NCBI GenBank assembly: GCA_025655455.1 | Contig: JAHXIV010000037.1 | Coordinates: 62,001-126,000 of the forward strand | DNA length: 64,000 nt | DNA from: a gamma proteobacterium symbiont of Taylorina sp. | GTDB taxonomy: Bacteria; Pseudomonadota; Gammaproteobacteria; GRL18 | Direction: 5' to 3' | Part shown: one piece after another, positions 1 to 8,566 of the stretch | Numbering within the stretch: the first letter of the stretch is position 1 | Layout: the number at the start of each line of letters is the position of its first letter | Notes under the pieces: model-generated | Databases searched by the model: none | Seen by the model: only the letters and a program-made list of their open reading frames with translations | Told to the model about the DNA's origin: nothing | Position numbers and translations under genes: made by a program

Positions 1-422
1 ACTGTATCTCCTACAATCGGGGCTTCTATAGAAACGAAAGGAACATATAGGATACCTTCCTGAAATACTGGTTTAATACTATCAGGAAAGGTTACTTGAG
101 TTTCTTCATCTTCACCAACATCTGCCGTTTCATCATCTGACTCATCAGGACAAGGTGCAGATGTATCGCCATGAGATTCATGAGCAGCAAGTGCTGAAAT
201 GGATACACTGATAACATGATGGTTTTTGTGACAAAGTTCTATTTTCTCAGTCGCAGGAGCTGAACTCTCTTTATTATTCTGTTTTTCAGGTTTTTCAGGT
301 TTTTCAGGTTTTTCGATCTTTTCAGGCTTTCCTGTGTTTTCAGGTTTGGCTGACCAAACACTATTTGATAGTGCAAGTCCTAATATTATAACCAATATTG
401 TCAGAAATTTATTGTTAATCAT
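1..422 (-). CDS. Secreted protein, 3' end beyond window (partial)
   Basis: The reading frame begins with ATG at 422 and stays open for about 140 codons to the window edge, so the C-terminus is missing. Residues 1-25 form a Sec signal peptide ending near SNSVWSA. A low-complexity stretch of Lys-Pro-Glu repeats follows (about residues 30-50), then a Cys-His motif CHKNHHVISVSISALAAH followed by ESHGDT. This resembles the CHKGK..V...AL.AHL.HGDT motif seen in various uncharacterised extracellular proteins. The next part is very acidic. The motif argues for an exported, perhaps surface-bound protein. No enzyme function can be assigned. An exosortase recognition tail would lie in the missing part. 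Confidence 0.6.
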   Translation of the reverse strand, partial: MINNKFLTILVIILGLALSNSVWSAKPENTGKPEKIEKPEKPEKPEKQNNKESSAPATEKIELCHKNHHVISVSISALAAHESHGDTSAPCPDESDDETADVGEDEETQVTFPDSIKPVFQEGILYVPFVSIEAPIVGDT

Positions 423-766
423 TTCTATACCTCTTCGATTTGATTCACTGCATGCGTGCTATTATATCATTAAATGCCTGCAAAAATGAGATTTTTGTCA
501 CATTTATCTAAACAGACTGATACTCGAAAAAGGCTATGTCTGCGTTAAATGTTGGTCAAACTGTAACTTACTGCTTTAAAAGGCTACCCCATTTTAAAAT
601 ATCTGAATCCTTAATAAAAATTGTCATATTATCAGATCAGTTCGTGATCACTCAGTAAGGAGTTTATACCCTGCCATTTTATATCCAAACTTAAACTTCA
701 GAGTATTTTAATCCCTGTTAACAACTACGCTATGAGCAGGGACTACAAGGTTATTTGATTAAATTA
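423..766. other. Intergenic region, no gene seen
   Basis: AT-rich spacer between the start of the partial secreted protein and the end of a gene fragment. A weak inverted repeat (ATCCCTG near 710, CAGGGAC near 737) could be a terminator for the fragment at 767-1237. No open frame with a ribosome site was found. Confidence 0.4.
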
Positions 767-1237
767 TTATAAAGAAGGCTGAATGAACGTTAATTGTGCC
801 ACACCATTGTGTAAAAAAATAATATCACCCTCTCCATCTCCATTAACATCATTTGACTCATAACCATAATCAACTGGTTCAACAAAGTTAATTCCTTTAC
901 TTTGTTGAACCTGCTTGTGCGTAAAATCAGCATAGAAAGAAATGGATGTAGAATTATCAAGTATAATGACTAACCAACCGTCATCTGATAAAAGTACTTT
1001 AAAAACAACATCAATAGCTTCAAGCGTTCTAATTAGCTCCTCTTCTTCATGGAATACTGGATATAGTGCTAAAGCTTCCCTGGTATTATTTAAAATAAAT
1101 TCCAAGGTAATAGTATCACTATTGTACAGATCATCAATAGACTGAATTGAAAACCTAACTGATTTTTCATTAATACCCATCATTGAATCAGGTAGTTTGT
1201 CTGCATCTACTGTAAATTTTATACTCTGCCCACTTAA
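767..1237 (-). pseudogene. 5'-truncated gene fragment with DxNGDGxGD loop
   Basis: A 138-residue frame from ATG 1183 ends in a Ca-binding-like loop (DVNGDGEGD, about residue 112) and a short beta-rich tail, as in FG-GAP or dockerin-like extracellular proteins. The same frame continues 18 codons upstream of the first ATG (to 1237) with protein-like content such as GQSIKFTVDADKLPDS, then meets a TAA at 1238-1240. There is no start codon in that stretch and no Shine-Dalgarno sequence before ATG 1183. I read this as the C-terminal remnant of a longer gene that lost its 5' end. It could instead be a short expressed protein from 1183. Confidence 0.4.
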
Positions 1238-1685
1238 TTAACGCTCTCTTATACTATTGTCTTGGGTGAAAAGCAGCTAATTCAGTTACTAGTTAAAACA
1301 TAGAAACCGTCCCAAGTCAGTATTTTAGAGGTCTCTAGTGGGCTAAAGGTAAATTGATAAATCAGCAATTTTGATCTTGAAAAAACTTGATTTTGAAAAA
1401 CCAATAATACCCCTTAGTGACTCTAGCCGAAAGTTCATCTGGAGTATCAAAAGAAAATCTTTTATCAGTAAGCGTAAAATTTAACAGGTAGACTTATTTC
1501 TGCCATATAAGAATCAGCCACGATAACAGACGCTCAATAAACGATAAAACAAATGTACGGAACATGGTCAAAACCATCATTAATACAGCATAGATAGAAT
1601 TATGTTATCCTTGATGCTGGTAACGGACAGATAATTTGAACCAGCAGCTATGGCTCAGCTACTGATAGGGTTGCTACCACCTTTT
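1238..1685. other. Intergenic region with decayed coding-like pieces
   Basis: No intact gene. On the minus strand around 1370-1500 about 40 codons are open, including TDKRFSFDTPDELSARVTKG, which has protein-like composition but no start. It may be debris of the same lost gene as the neighbouring fragment or of a mobile element. I do not recognise it. Confidence 0.3.
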
Positions 1686-3092
1686 CTAAAAAGGACTCTC
1701 CTGCACGAACTCTGGCTGTGAGCCCGTGATATATTTACACTGACCCTCTAAAGGCTTTCTTTCCCGCAGTTTTTTAGCAGTATTTTTCAATGCATCCTGC
1801 AAGGCTTCTTCAATCACAGGGTGATAAAACGGCATCTTCAGCATTTCTTCAATAGTCATCACCTGCTGTATTGACCAAGCCACCAGATGAGCCAGATGTT
1901 CAACTCTGGGTCCCACCATAGCAGCCCCAATTAAACGGCCATTGACCGGATCGGCATAAAGCCTGATCAATCCTCGATTGCTTCCCATAATCAGTGCCCG
2001 GCCAATGGGGCCAAAGCGCTGTTCACCAATGACTGGGTGAGAGAGTTCATCCAATTGTTTGCCCACAGCACAAATATTAGGATCGGTGAAGGCTATCGAA
2101 AAATCAGGTTGTGGTCGGGCTCGAACAGGGGTGGTTCGACAGGCGTTGATACCCGCCTGCTTGCCTTCTTCCGCAGCATCCTGCAGCTTCATCCTCTCTC
2201 CTGTCGCATCACCAGCAATAAAAATTGGCAGATTGTCTAGCTGAAAGGTATGTTGGTTGTAGGCCAGAAAACCTGCACTATTCACTTCACAAAAATCTGT
2301 TAATCCTTTCGGGATATTCGGCCTACGTCCAATTGAGACAAACACCTTATCAACTTTGATGTCGACTTCTCCAGCCTGTATCTTGATCCCGTCACTTTCT
2401 TCTGCCAGGTTGGCATGATGCCCAAGGTGGATGGGAAATTGTCTAGAAACAATATTAATGGCTTCTTTATTGATTTTCGGATCACGGATACTGGCAATAT
2501 TTTCCTGATGACCAAATCCAGTGACTTTTACTCCCAATTTATGCAAAGCTTGTCCCATTTCCAGTCCAATATAGCCAAGACCAATAATGCCGACAGAATT
2601 TGGTAAAGATTCCAAATCGAACAGAGTTTCAGAGTTTAATAAACGGTCTCTAAATTGATACCAGGATTCCGGCATGACTGGTTGAGAACCAGTCGCAACT
2701 ATGATGCGTTTGGCTGTAATCTTCTCATCATTGACTTGAAGCGTATCGGGCGCAATAAATTGAGCATAACCATTGATCAGCTCTTTATTTTCAATCATAT
2801 TATCGGTCGTATTGGCCAGAATCAGGTCAACAAAAATATCCCGATAATCCCTCACTTTTTCAAGCAGTTCCGGGATAAGGGATTTGTCAGTGCTGCCATC
2901 TGGGTTCACAAGAGCCGTTTGACTGGCCAGTTCTATGATGGCCTTGCTGGGCATACAGCCGACCCGTGCACAGGTTGTACCCAGCTCACCACCATTAATC
3001 AATACCCAGTTGTCAGTAACCTTTCTTATCTCTTTTAATGCATTTAGTCCCGCATGACCTGCGCCTATAATTGCAACATCTACATTACGCAT
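1686..3092 (-). CDS. Dihydrolipoyl dehydrogenase-type pyridine nucleotide-disulfide oxidoreductase
   Basis: A 468-residue flavoprotein of the class I pyridine nucleotide-disulfide oxidoreductase family, of the usual length. The N-terminal FAD-binding GxGxxG is GAGHAG (10-15). The redox-active disulfide is Cys41/Cys46 in TTCARVGCMPS. A second Rossmann motif (GLGYIGLEMG, about 172) binds NAD(P). FIAGDATGE closes the FAD site. The C-terminal dimerisation domain carries the catalytic His424 and Glu429 (HPVIEE). These features fit dihydrolipoamide dehydrogenase better than glutathione or mercuric reductase, but no 2-oxoacid dehydrogenase subunits are nearby, so its partner is unknown. It lies 18 bp downstream of an ACP-like gene on the same strand, probably co-transcribed. 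Confidence 0.8.
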   Translation of the reverse strand: MRNVDVAIIGAGHAGLNALKEIRKVTDNWVLINGGELGTTCARVGCMPSKAIIELASQTALVNPDGSTDKSLIPELLEKVRDYRDIFVDLILANTTDNMIENKELINGYAQFIAPDTLQVNDEKITAKRIIVATGSQPVMPESWYQFRDRLLNSETLFDLESLPNSVGIIGLGYIGLEMGQALHKLGVKVTGFGHQENIASIRDPKINKEAINIVSRQFPIHLGHHANLAEESDGIKIQAGEVDIKVDKVFVSIGRRPNIPKGLTDFCEVNSAGFLAYNQHTFQLDNLPIFIAGDATGERMKLQDAAEEGKQAGINACRTTPVRARPQPDFSIAFTDPNICAVGKQLDELSHPVIGEQRFGPIGRALIMGSNRGLIRLYADPVNGRLIGAAMVGPRVEHLAHLVAWSIQQVMTIEEMLKMPFYHPVIEEALQDALKNTAKKLRERKPLEGQCKYITGSQPEFVQESPF

Positions 3093-3110
3093 ATCCCACC
3101 TTCTTTTTTA

Positions 3111-3380
3111 TTATAAATTATTAAAAACAACATCATTGTAAAGATTTTGTATCGTGTAACCCCGGGACAATTTTAGTTCAAGTCCATCGAAATATTCTAG
3201 AATGGATTGTTTAAGAATATGCTCCTGCTCATCATTCATATGCAAGTCTTTTTTTAACCGATAGGTTATTTCTATTTCATCTATATTAATTTCAAAAACA
3301 TCAGAAATAATTGTATTCAGGCTTGTAACCATAAGAGCTTTTATAGTATCTGTCTCATTATCAGTTACTTTAATGCACAT
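3111..3380 (-). CDS. Small acyl-carrier-protein-like protein lacking the usual serine
   Basis: An 89-residue acidic protein. From about residue 18 it follows the four-helix acyl carrier protein pattern: VFEINIDEIEITYRLKKDL, then HMND where an ACP has the GxDS phosphopantetheine site, then a helix ILEYFDGLELK and a last helix. The position of the attachment Ser appears to hold Asn, so 4'-phosphopantetheinylation is doubtful. Start may be the ATG at 3380 or the internal Met at 3332, which would give a more typical ACP N-terminus. It precedes the lipoamide-dehydrogenase-like gene by 18 bp. The family assignment rests only on pattern reading and is tentative; it could be an unrelated small helical protein. 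Confidence 0.45.
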   Translation of the reverse strand: MCIKVTDNETDTIKALMVTSLNTIISDVFEINIDEIEITYRLKKDLHMNDEQEHILKQSILEYFDGLELKLSRGYTIQNLYNDVVFNNL

Positions 3381-3386
3381 TCACTT

Positions 3387-3399
3387 TTACCACTGGTAA
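3387..3399. promoter_or_regulatory. 13-bp dyad just upstream of the ACP-like gene
   Basis: Perfect dyad TTACCACTGGTAA (6-bp arms, 1-bp centre), 7 bp from the start codon at 3380. Its place would suit an operator or a block on translation initiation, but chance cannot be excluded. Confidence 0.25.
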
Positions 3400-3440
3400 T
3401 TTAAAAAACATAATACATCATTATTTTCGGGTTAAACCTA

Positions 3441-3476
3441 TAAAAAAGCTCCATCAGTTCTGACAGAGCTTTGAGG
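3441..3476 (-). terminator. Intrinsic terminator of the small secreted protein gene
   Basis: On the minus strand, a stem AAAGCTC/GAGCTTT (3466-3472 with 3445-3451, 14-nt loop) is followed directly by a run of Ts. It lies about 30 bp past the stop codon at 3501, as expected for a rho-independent terminator. Confidence 0.65.
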
Positions 3477-3500
3477 GACTGGTGTATGATTTAATAAAGC

Positions 3501-3746
3501 TTAATAATCATTACAGTCAGCCAATTCTTTGAGTGGGCCAGCAGCAGCTGGTGGTAAACCCTCTATATAAGCGAATATTTTAGCAACATTACTCGATTCA
3601 TTCGTTGGGTAAGCTTCATCGTACATAGCAACATGAATATCCTCAACACCTTCAGTAACATAGGCTTCATCATACATAGCCACATCGATATCAGTAGCAA
3701 ATGATAATGCTGGAACTAAACAAAATATATAAAATATTTTTTTCAT
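3501..3746 (-). CDS. Small secreted protein with duplicated VAMYDEAY motif
   Basis: 81 residues: signal peptide 1-17 (MKKIFYIFCLVPALSFA), then a mature chain of about 64 residues. The mature part begins with two near-identical segments, DIDVAMYDEAY (19-29) and DIHVAMYDEAY (37-47), followed by a linker and a Pro/Ala segment GLPPAAAGP before a polar end with one Cys. A good ribosome site (AAGGAG) precedes ATG 3746 and an intrinsic terminator follows, so it is a stand-alone transcription unit. I recognise no family. The acidic repeat with Tyr could bind metal or another protein; this is speculation. Confidence 0.6.
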   Translation of the reverse strand: MKKIFYIFCLVPALSFATDIDVAMYDEAYVTEGVEDIHVAMYDEAYPTNESSNVAKIFAYIEGLPPAAAGPLKELADCNDY

Positions 3747-4554
3747 CAGAGTTACTCCTTCATACTTAGTTTTTATTGAATTTATTATGTAACTACCAAA
3801 ATCGTAGTTCTAACAGAGCAGTAATATAATTATAAATAAACATGAAGGAAATTGTTATTACTCAAAAGTATGAATTTGAATATAAAAAGTAATAAATATC
3901 TTACTTAAAATAATATTAATGTATAAATATATAGTAGGAACTAACTGAATTGGTAAATAGTAAGAAAAAAATGTTTTTTAATATGAAAGGTAATTTTGTA
4001 AATGATCAAAGAATATTTTAATATATTTGTGACATGAAGGAAGTTTCCTGCCGTAATAAAGATTTTTTCATAACTGCATCCTCTACGGTTTGTTCTTACT
4101 TTATCGAAAGGTGATTAAGAAGGTGGAGTCCATATATTGGGTCGAAATATGTGATTTTATTTTGTCAAAGTATAAGCTAAATTATCAAATCGAGAATAGT
4201 AATATTAGTTTGAATGGTGATTGAAACTTATCTTTTTAAGTAGTTTGACTTGTATGTGGAAACGACTGCTAAATGCTGATTTGTGGCATTTGACCACATC
4301 TTTTTATTCATGACTGCCAATGGTCGCTAACTGGAAATTGAGTCTTGAAACCATCTTCCCCTCCAACTGCTGCAAGAGGTCCAGACTGTGTGAAAACTCA
4401 AATTAAATAAAAAATAATGCCTTAAAAAGCGATAACTACCTCATAGTATGACATTTAACTCCCTTGCTAAATTTATTTACTATTTATCACGTTAGAATTA
4501 TAAAGGCTCTAATAAGCTTATATTAACGCTGCTTCTTGCTAAAAAACAAATGAA
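3747..4554. other. Long AT-rich intergenic region
   Basis: No gene of useful length was found on either strand. A 17-codon minus-strand frame (4071 down to about 4021) has a Shine-Dalgarno-like AGAGG and starts MKKSLLRQ, but is too short to call. Around 4300-4400 are degenerate GACTGCxAATGG words that recur near 8500 and 59390. Confidence 0.4.
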
Positions 4555-4574
4555 ATACAGGCTTATGCCTGTAT
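4555..4574 (-). terminator. Hairpin overlapping the stop of the IS1182-type transposase
   Basis: Stem ATACAGGC/GCCTGTAT with a 4-nt loop spans the stop codon at 4563-4565. On the minus strand it is followed by TTTCATTTG, a weak T-rich tail. It may be a terminator or part of the element end. Confidence 0.4.
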
Positions 4575-5237
4575 TGCCTCAATTAAGCTTTTAGTACCCA
4601 GAATATTCATCACTCTTTTCAAATTATAAGCAAGTACATGCAAACTCATTTCTGTACTGACTTTTTGAAGTGTTTTCATTTGAAAGTGTGTTGCACCCAT
4701 CCATGATTTAATGGTTCCAAAGGGATGTTCAACGGTACATTTTCTAATTTTCATCATCTCTTTGTTGGAATCCATACGAGCTTCTAATTCATCCAGTACT
4801 TCTTCATGTTCCCAGCGGGTTATACTTCGGTATTTTCCTTGCGTACATTTATTTTTAATTGTGCATTCAATACAAGCCGAAGACCAGTAACATCGTATCA
4901 TTCTATTACGGTCTTTTTTCTGGCAACGATAAATTGCTGTTTGCCCTGCAGGACAAATATATTCATCTTTATCGGGGTGATATATAAAATGATGCCGACC
5001 AAATAAACCTTTAGTCTGATTATTTGACGTTTGAGATTTTGGAAGGTAAGTGGTGATATTGTTATCTTCACATGCTTTAATTTCTTCTCCTTTATAATAC
5101 CCTCTATCAGCAATAACCGTTAAATTATCCACTTGTAACACTTGCTTACTTTTCTTTGCCATATTCGCCAGTTGTGAACGATCAACCACATCGTTAGTGA
5201 CTTCGTGAGCAACAATCAGATGGTGTTTAGTATCCAC
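4563..5237 (-). pseudogene. IS1182-family transposase, C-terminal half only
   Basis: About 225 codons corresponding to the C-terminal half of an IS1182-type DDE transposase: VDTKHHLIVAHEVTN, IADRGYYKGEE (containing a catalytic Asp), a Cys-rich insert with paired Cys residues, and the typical end VEHPFGTIKSWMGATHFQ with the catalytic Glu. The frame runs into a TGA directly before the GTG at 5237, and the N-terminal half is absent. The break lies at the left edge of the IS4-type element, which suggests that insertion or a linked rearrangement cut it. The missing half is not on the far side of the IS4 element, so more than a simple insertion occurred. Confidence 0.75.
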
Positions 5238-5238
5238 T

Positions 5239-6574
5239 CATTTGTATGATCAAAACACTTGCAAAAGCCCTCTAATTGTGATCTTATATAGTTGATTTTT
5301 AAAGACTTATATAGAATTACAAAAAGAGGACAAAATGAACAATAACATAATTCGCAAACAAATAAAATCAGTTATTAGTGAAAAGAACACAATGATTTAG
5401 GCAAAGAGTTAAAATTTACTGAACGAAAAAGAGATGTGTGTGAATTTAATAGCTTGACTGGCAATGCACTGGATCCCAAACCTTTTCACAACCAGCTAAA
5501 GAAAGAAGCATTAGAAAAAGTGTTGAGAAGCGTAACAGAAAAAGCTTTATCAAAATGGGTCAGACGTTGTTATCGGTACAATCCTATGTATGAAAAGTTT
5601 TTTACCCGAGTGTTACTTCATGATGGTAGTACGCTGTGTTTACACAAAGGACTTAAAGATGAATTCCCTGGACGTTTTACAAAAACCAGTCCTGCAGCTA
5701 TAGAGTTACACGTTACCATGGATTTAATGACCAATAGTGTGGACGGTATCAGCATTGCAGTGGATAAAGAAAGTGAACGACATTTTTTACCAACAGCACA
5801 GGAATTGGTCAATACATTATTTATGGCTGATGCAGGTTACTTTGATAAAAAATATTTTGCACAATTGTGTGAAGCAGGTGCTTTTTTTATTGTACGAGCT
5901 GGAATTAATATTAACCCTATTGTTTTATCGGGAATGCGCTGTGATAACCAATCAATAAAGATAAAGAAAAAAGCAAAGTTAAAAGACATCAAAGATAAGC
6001 TACCAAAACGTAAAAGTTTTGAACTCTCTGTACAATGGGACAATCAAGTCTATCGTCTAATGGGGTTTTGGATTGCTGATAAAAAGAAGTTTAGTTACAT
6101 CGTAACCAACCTGCCTAAATCTGATTTTAATATGATTGAAGTAGGAAAACTTTACCGCCTGAGATGGCAAATTGAGCTTCTTTTTAAAGAGTGGAAATCC
6201 AATAATAATCTGAAAAAGTTTAATACTAAAAATCCCACAATTATTTATACTCTCATATGGGCAAGTCTTTTAGCTATGACGTTAAAACGGCTACTGGTAA
6301 GTCATATAGAAGAGAGATATGATATTTTCCTATCATCCCTGACAGTGTCTAAAACAACTCAAGGGTGGTGGTACGACCTATTTGAAGCTATTTTAGATAA
6401 AAGCCAGAGAAGAATTTTAACCGTCTTAGAAAATGCTCAGTTATTTTGAGCAACAATGCGAAACTATCGCATCCAAACCGAGATAAAAGAAGAGGGAAAT
6501 TTCAATTTTTTCTACAGTCTGCAACTTGCAACAGATTGTAATTCAATGAAATATTCCTTAAGTACATACGAATG
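5239..6574 (+). mobile_element. IS4-type insertion sequence
   Basis: About 1.34 kb bounded by imperfect terminal inverted repeats: CATTTGTATGATCAAAA at 5239-5255 and, reading inwards from 6574, CATTCGTATGTACTTAA (12 of 17 matching). The left end abuts a truncated IS1182-type transposase. No clear target duplication was seen. The ends are inferred from the repeat match and may be off by a few bases. Confidence 0.55.
5335..6449 (+). pseudogene. IS4-family transposase with N-terminal frameshift
   Basis: Reading starts at ATG 5335 (preceded by AGAGGAC) but meets TAG after 21 codons. A different frame, starting about 5391 with HNDLGKELKF, then runs to 6449. One frame jump near 5385-5392 therefore separates start and body. 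An in-frame internal ATG exists at 5436. The body shows IS4 hallmarks: LHDGST (first Asp), MADAGYF (second Asp) and YRLRWQIELLFKEWK, which is the Y-(2)-R-(3)-E-(6)-K signature with the catalytic Glu. The catalytic triad is intact, so the element is either recently inactivated, shifted by programmed frameshifting, or affected by a sequencing error. Confidence 0.75.
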
Positions 6575-6694
6575 ATCATTTAATAAATCAGACGCCTGTT
6601 CACACTATCAAATTGTTTTAAGAACCGCAACCGTATAAGATGTATATGAGCTTGTTTAAATTTATGAAGCAATCGTTTTATTGAGAAAAATCAG

Positions 6695-8380
6695 ATGGAT
6701 TTAACAACGAACAATTACACTCATGACTCAGCGGTGAATGTTCGCCCTATTTTGAAACAATCCTTGTTTCTGCTAATTTTTTCTGTAGCATTAATTTTTC
6801 TAAGTTTTCAGAATTATTTAGCCTTTCATGTAATAGCGGAATTTTTTACAGTTGGTGTGGCAATCATGATGTTTGTGGTCATTTGGCATACTTATGACTT
6901 CTCAAAAAATCATTTCCTGATGCTACTTGGCGTTGGCTATTTATGGATAGGATTACTCGATACAATCCACACTTTGCTTTATTATGGCATGCCTACTGCA
7001 CTTGATAAAGGTAATTTTACATCACAATTCTGGATTGCTACACGCTTTTTTGAGTCGTTACTGTTGCTTGTTTCCCCCTTTTATATTCAGAAAGCAATTG
7101 ATCCACGCAAGGTTCTTGTTCTATTTGGTATTGTGGGTTCAATTATTTCTGCAATGATATTGTCAGGTATGTTCCCTGATACATTCGTTGATGGTAAAGG
7201 ATTAACTGCTTTCAAAGTCATCAGTGAATATGCCATTATCGCTATTCTTATCGGAGCAATTGTTCATTTACGATACCATCGGCAATATATCGACCACAAC
7301 ATCTACCAGCTAATGATAATAAGTATCAGTTTGACTATTGGGGCAGAACTTGCTTTTACCTTCTACGTAAGTATGTATGGAATTTCTAATTTGATTGGTC
7401 ATATTTTTAAAATCTTTTCATTCTGGTTAATTTATACAGCAATAATTCGTACTTCTTTGCTAGAACCATTTCGTACACTCAATCACAACTTACAAGCAAC
7501 TCATATGTTACATGATGAAGCTCAGAGATTAGCTAAATTAGGTCACTGGAGCATTGATATCGCTACAAACAAGTTGTACTGGTCTGATGAAATTTACCGT
7601 ATCTTTGAGGTTGATCCTGAACAATTCAAACCTTCCTATGAGGCATTTATCAATGCTATTCATCCTGATGATCGAGATGATGTCAATGATGCCTATAACC
7701 AATCCATTAAGGAACACAAACCTTATAATATTGTGCACCGTTTGCGGATGAAAGATGGAAGAGTCAAGTATGTCAGTGAGCAAGGTAATCACCATTATGA
7801 TGAGATGGAAAAAGAGCCACTTCGCTCAACAGGAACTGTTCAGGATATTACCACACAAAAGCTGGCTGAATTAGAAATTCAAAGGTTGGCTCGTACAGAT
7901 CCTTTGACACAACTTTCAAACCGCATTGATTTTAATGAACGTCTCGATAATGCTATTCGACATGCAAAACGTAATTCTAATCTTATCGGGTTGGCAATGC
8001 TTGATCTTGATGGCTTTAAACCCGTCAATGACACGTATGGTCATCAGGTTGGAGATGAAGTATTGAAAGAAGTGGCTAAAAGACTTCTATCGGTATTTCG
8101 AGAAGTGGATACTGTTGCTCGGTTTGGAGGAGATGAATTTGTAATCATTCTTGATACGCCAATTACAAATGATTCTGTACTCAATCCCTTAGAAAGAGCC
8201 TTGGAATTATTACAGCAACCTATATCCGTCGGGGACTTCAAAATCACAATTGGTGCAAGTGCAGGTATTGCTTTTTTTCCAACAAATAGTACAAATGATG
8301 ATGAACTCATACGAATGGCTGATGAAGCACTATATGAAGCCAAGCACGCAGGTAAAAATAATCTTAAAATTTTTAATTAA
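6695..8380 (+). CDS. Membrane diguanylate cyclase, MASE3-PAS-GGDEF
   Basis: 561 residues. About 20-250 are seven hydrophobic segments with the MASE3 sequence signs (HVIAEFFTV, GLLDTIHT), a membrane sensor domain. A PAS_3-type domain occupies about 285-395 (GHWSIDIATNKLYWSDEI, HPDD). The GGDEF domain is 400-560, with intact active site RFGGDEF and, five residues before it, RxxD (REVD), the allosteric product-binding I-site. It should make cyclic di-GMP and be subject to product inhibition. It stands alone on the plus strand, facing away from the Sia-type signalling island that begins at 8.5 kb. It is the only GGDEF protein in the window and so the nearest candidate for the missing SiaD role. 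Confidence 0.9.
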   Translation: MDLTTNNYTHDSAVNVRPILKQSLFLLIFSVALIFLSFQNYLAFHVIAEFFTVGVAIMMFVVIWHTYDFSKNHFLMLLGVGYLWIGLLDTIHTLLYYGMPTALDKGNFTSQFWIATRFFESLLLLVSPFYIQKAIDPRKVLVLFGIVGSIISAMILSGMFPDTFVDGKGLTAFKVISEYAIIAILIGAIVHLRYHRQYIDHNIYQLMIISISLTIGAELAFTFYVSMYGISNLIGHIFKIFSFWLIYTAIIRTSLLEPFRTLNHNLQATHMLHDEAQRLAKLGHWSIDIATNKLYWSDEIYRIFEVDPEQFKPSYEAFINAIHPDDRDDVNDAYNQSIKEHKPYNIVHRLRMKDGRVKYVSEQGNHHYDEMEKEPLRSTGTVQDITTQKLAELEIQRLARTDPLTQLSNRIDFNERLDNAIRHAKRNSNLIGLAMLDLDGFKPVNDTYGHQVGDEVLKEVAKRLLSVFREVDTVARFGGDEFVIILDTPITNDSVLNPLERALELLQQPISVGDFKITIGASAGIAFFPTNSTNDDELIRMADEALYEAKHAGKNNLKIFN

Positions 8381-8566
8381 CTCTTTTATTATCCGAACTG
8401 GAAGTTGCTATAATCAATCTGAAATAAGCTGACTTTTCAATTATCATATAAATTTTTACAGGTCAGATATATGGAAACTTATTATGTTTTCATTTTTTTG
8501 TCGAATGACTGCAACTTGGTAATACCTGCCAACTTCAGACCTCAATTACCACTATATGAATGACTG
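8381..8566. other. Intergenic region between convergent genes
   Basis: Holds GACTGC-rich degenerate repeat words (near 8505 and 8561). No clear terminator was recognised. Confidence 0.3.

Noticed and set aside
4018-4071. 17-codon minus-strand frame starting MKKSLLRQ with AGAGG upstream
   Set aside because: Too short and without repeats or a conserved pattern, though the ribosome site is good. It could be the start of a lost gene.
4330-4410. Plus-strand SPPTAARGPDC resembling the GLPPAAAGP end of the 3501-3746 protein
   Set aside because: The match is only a few Pro/Ala residues and the orientation is opposite. Chance is likely.
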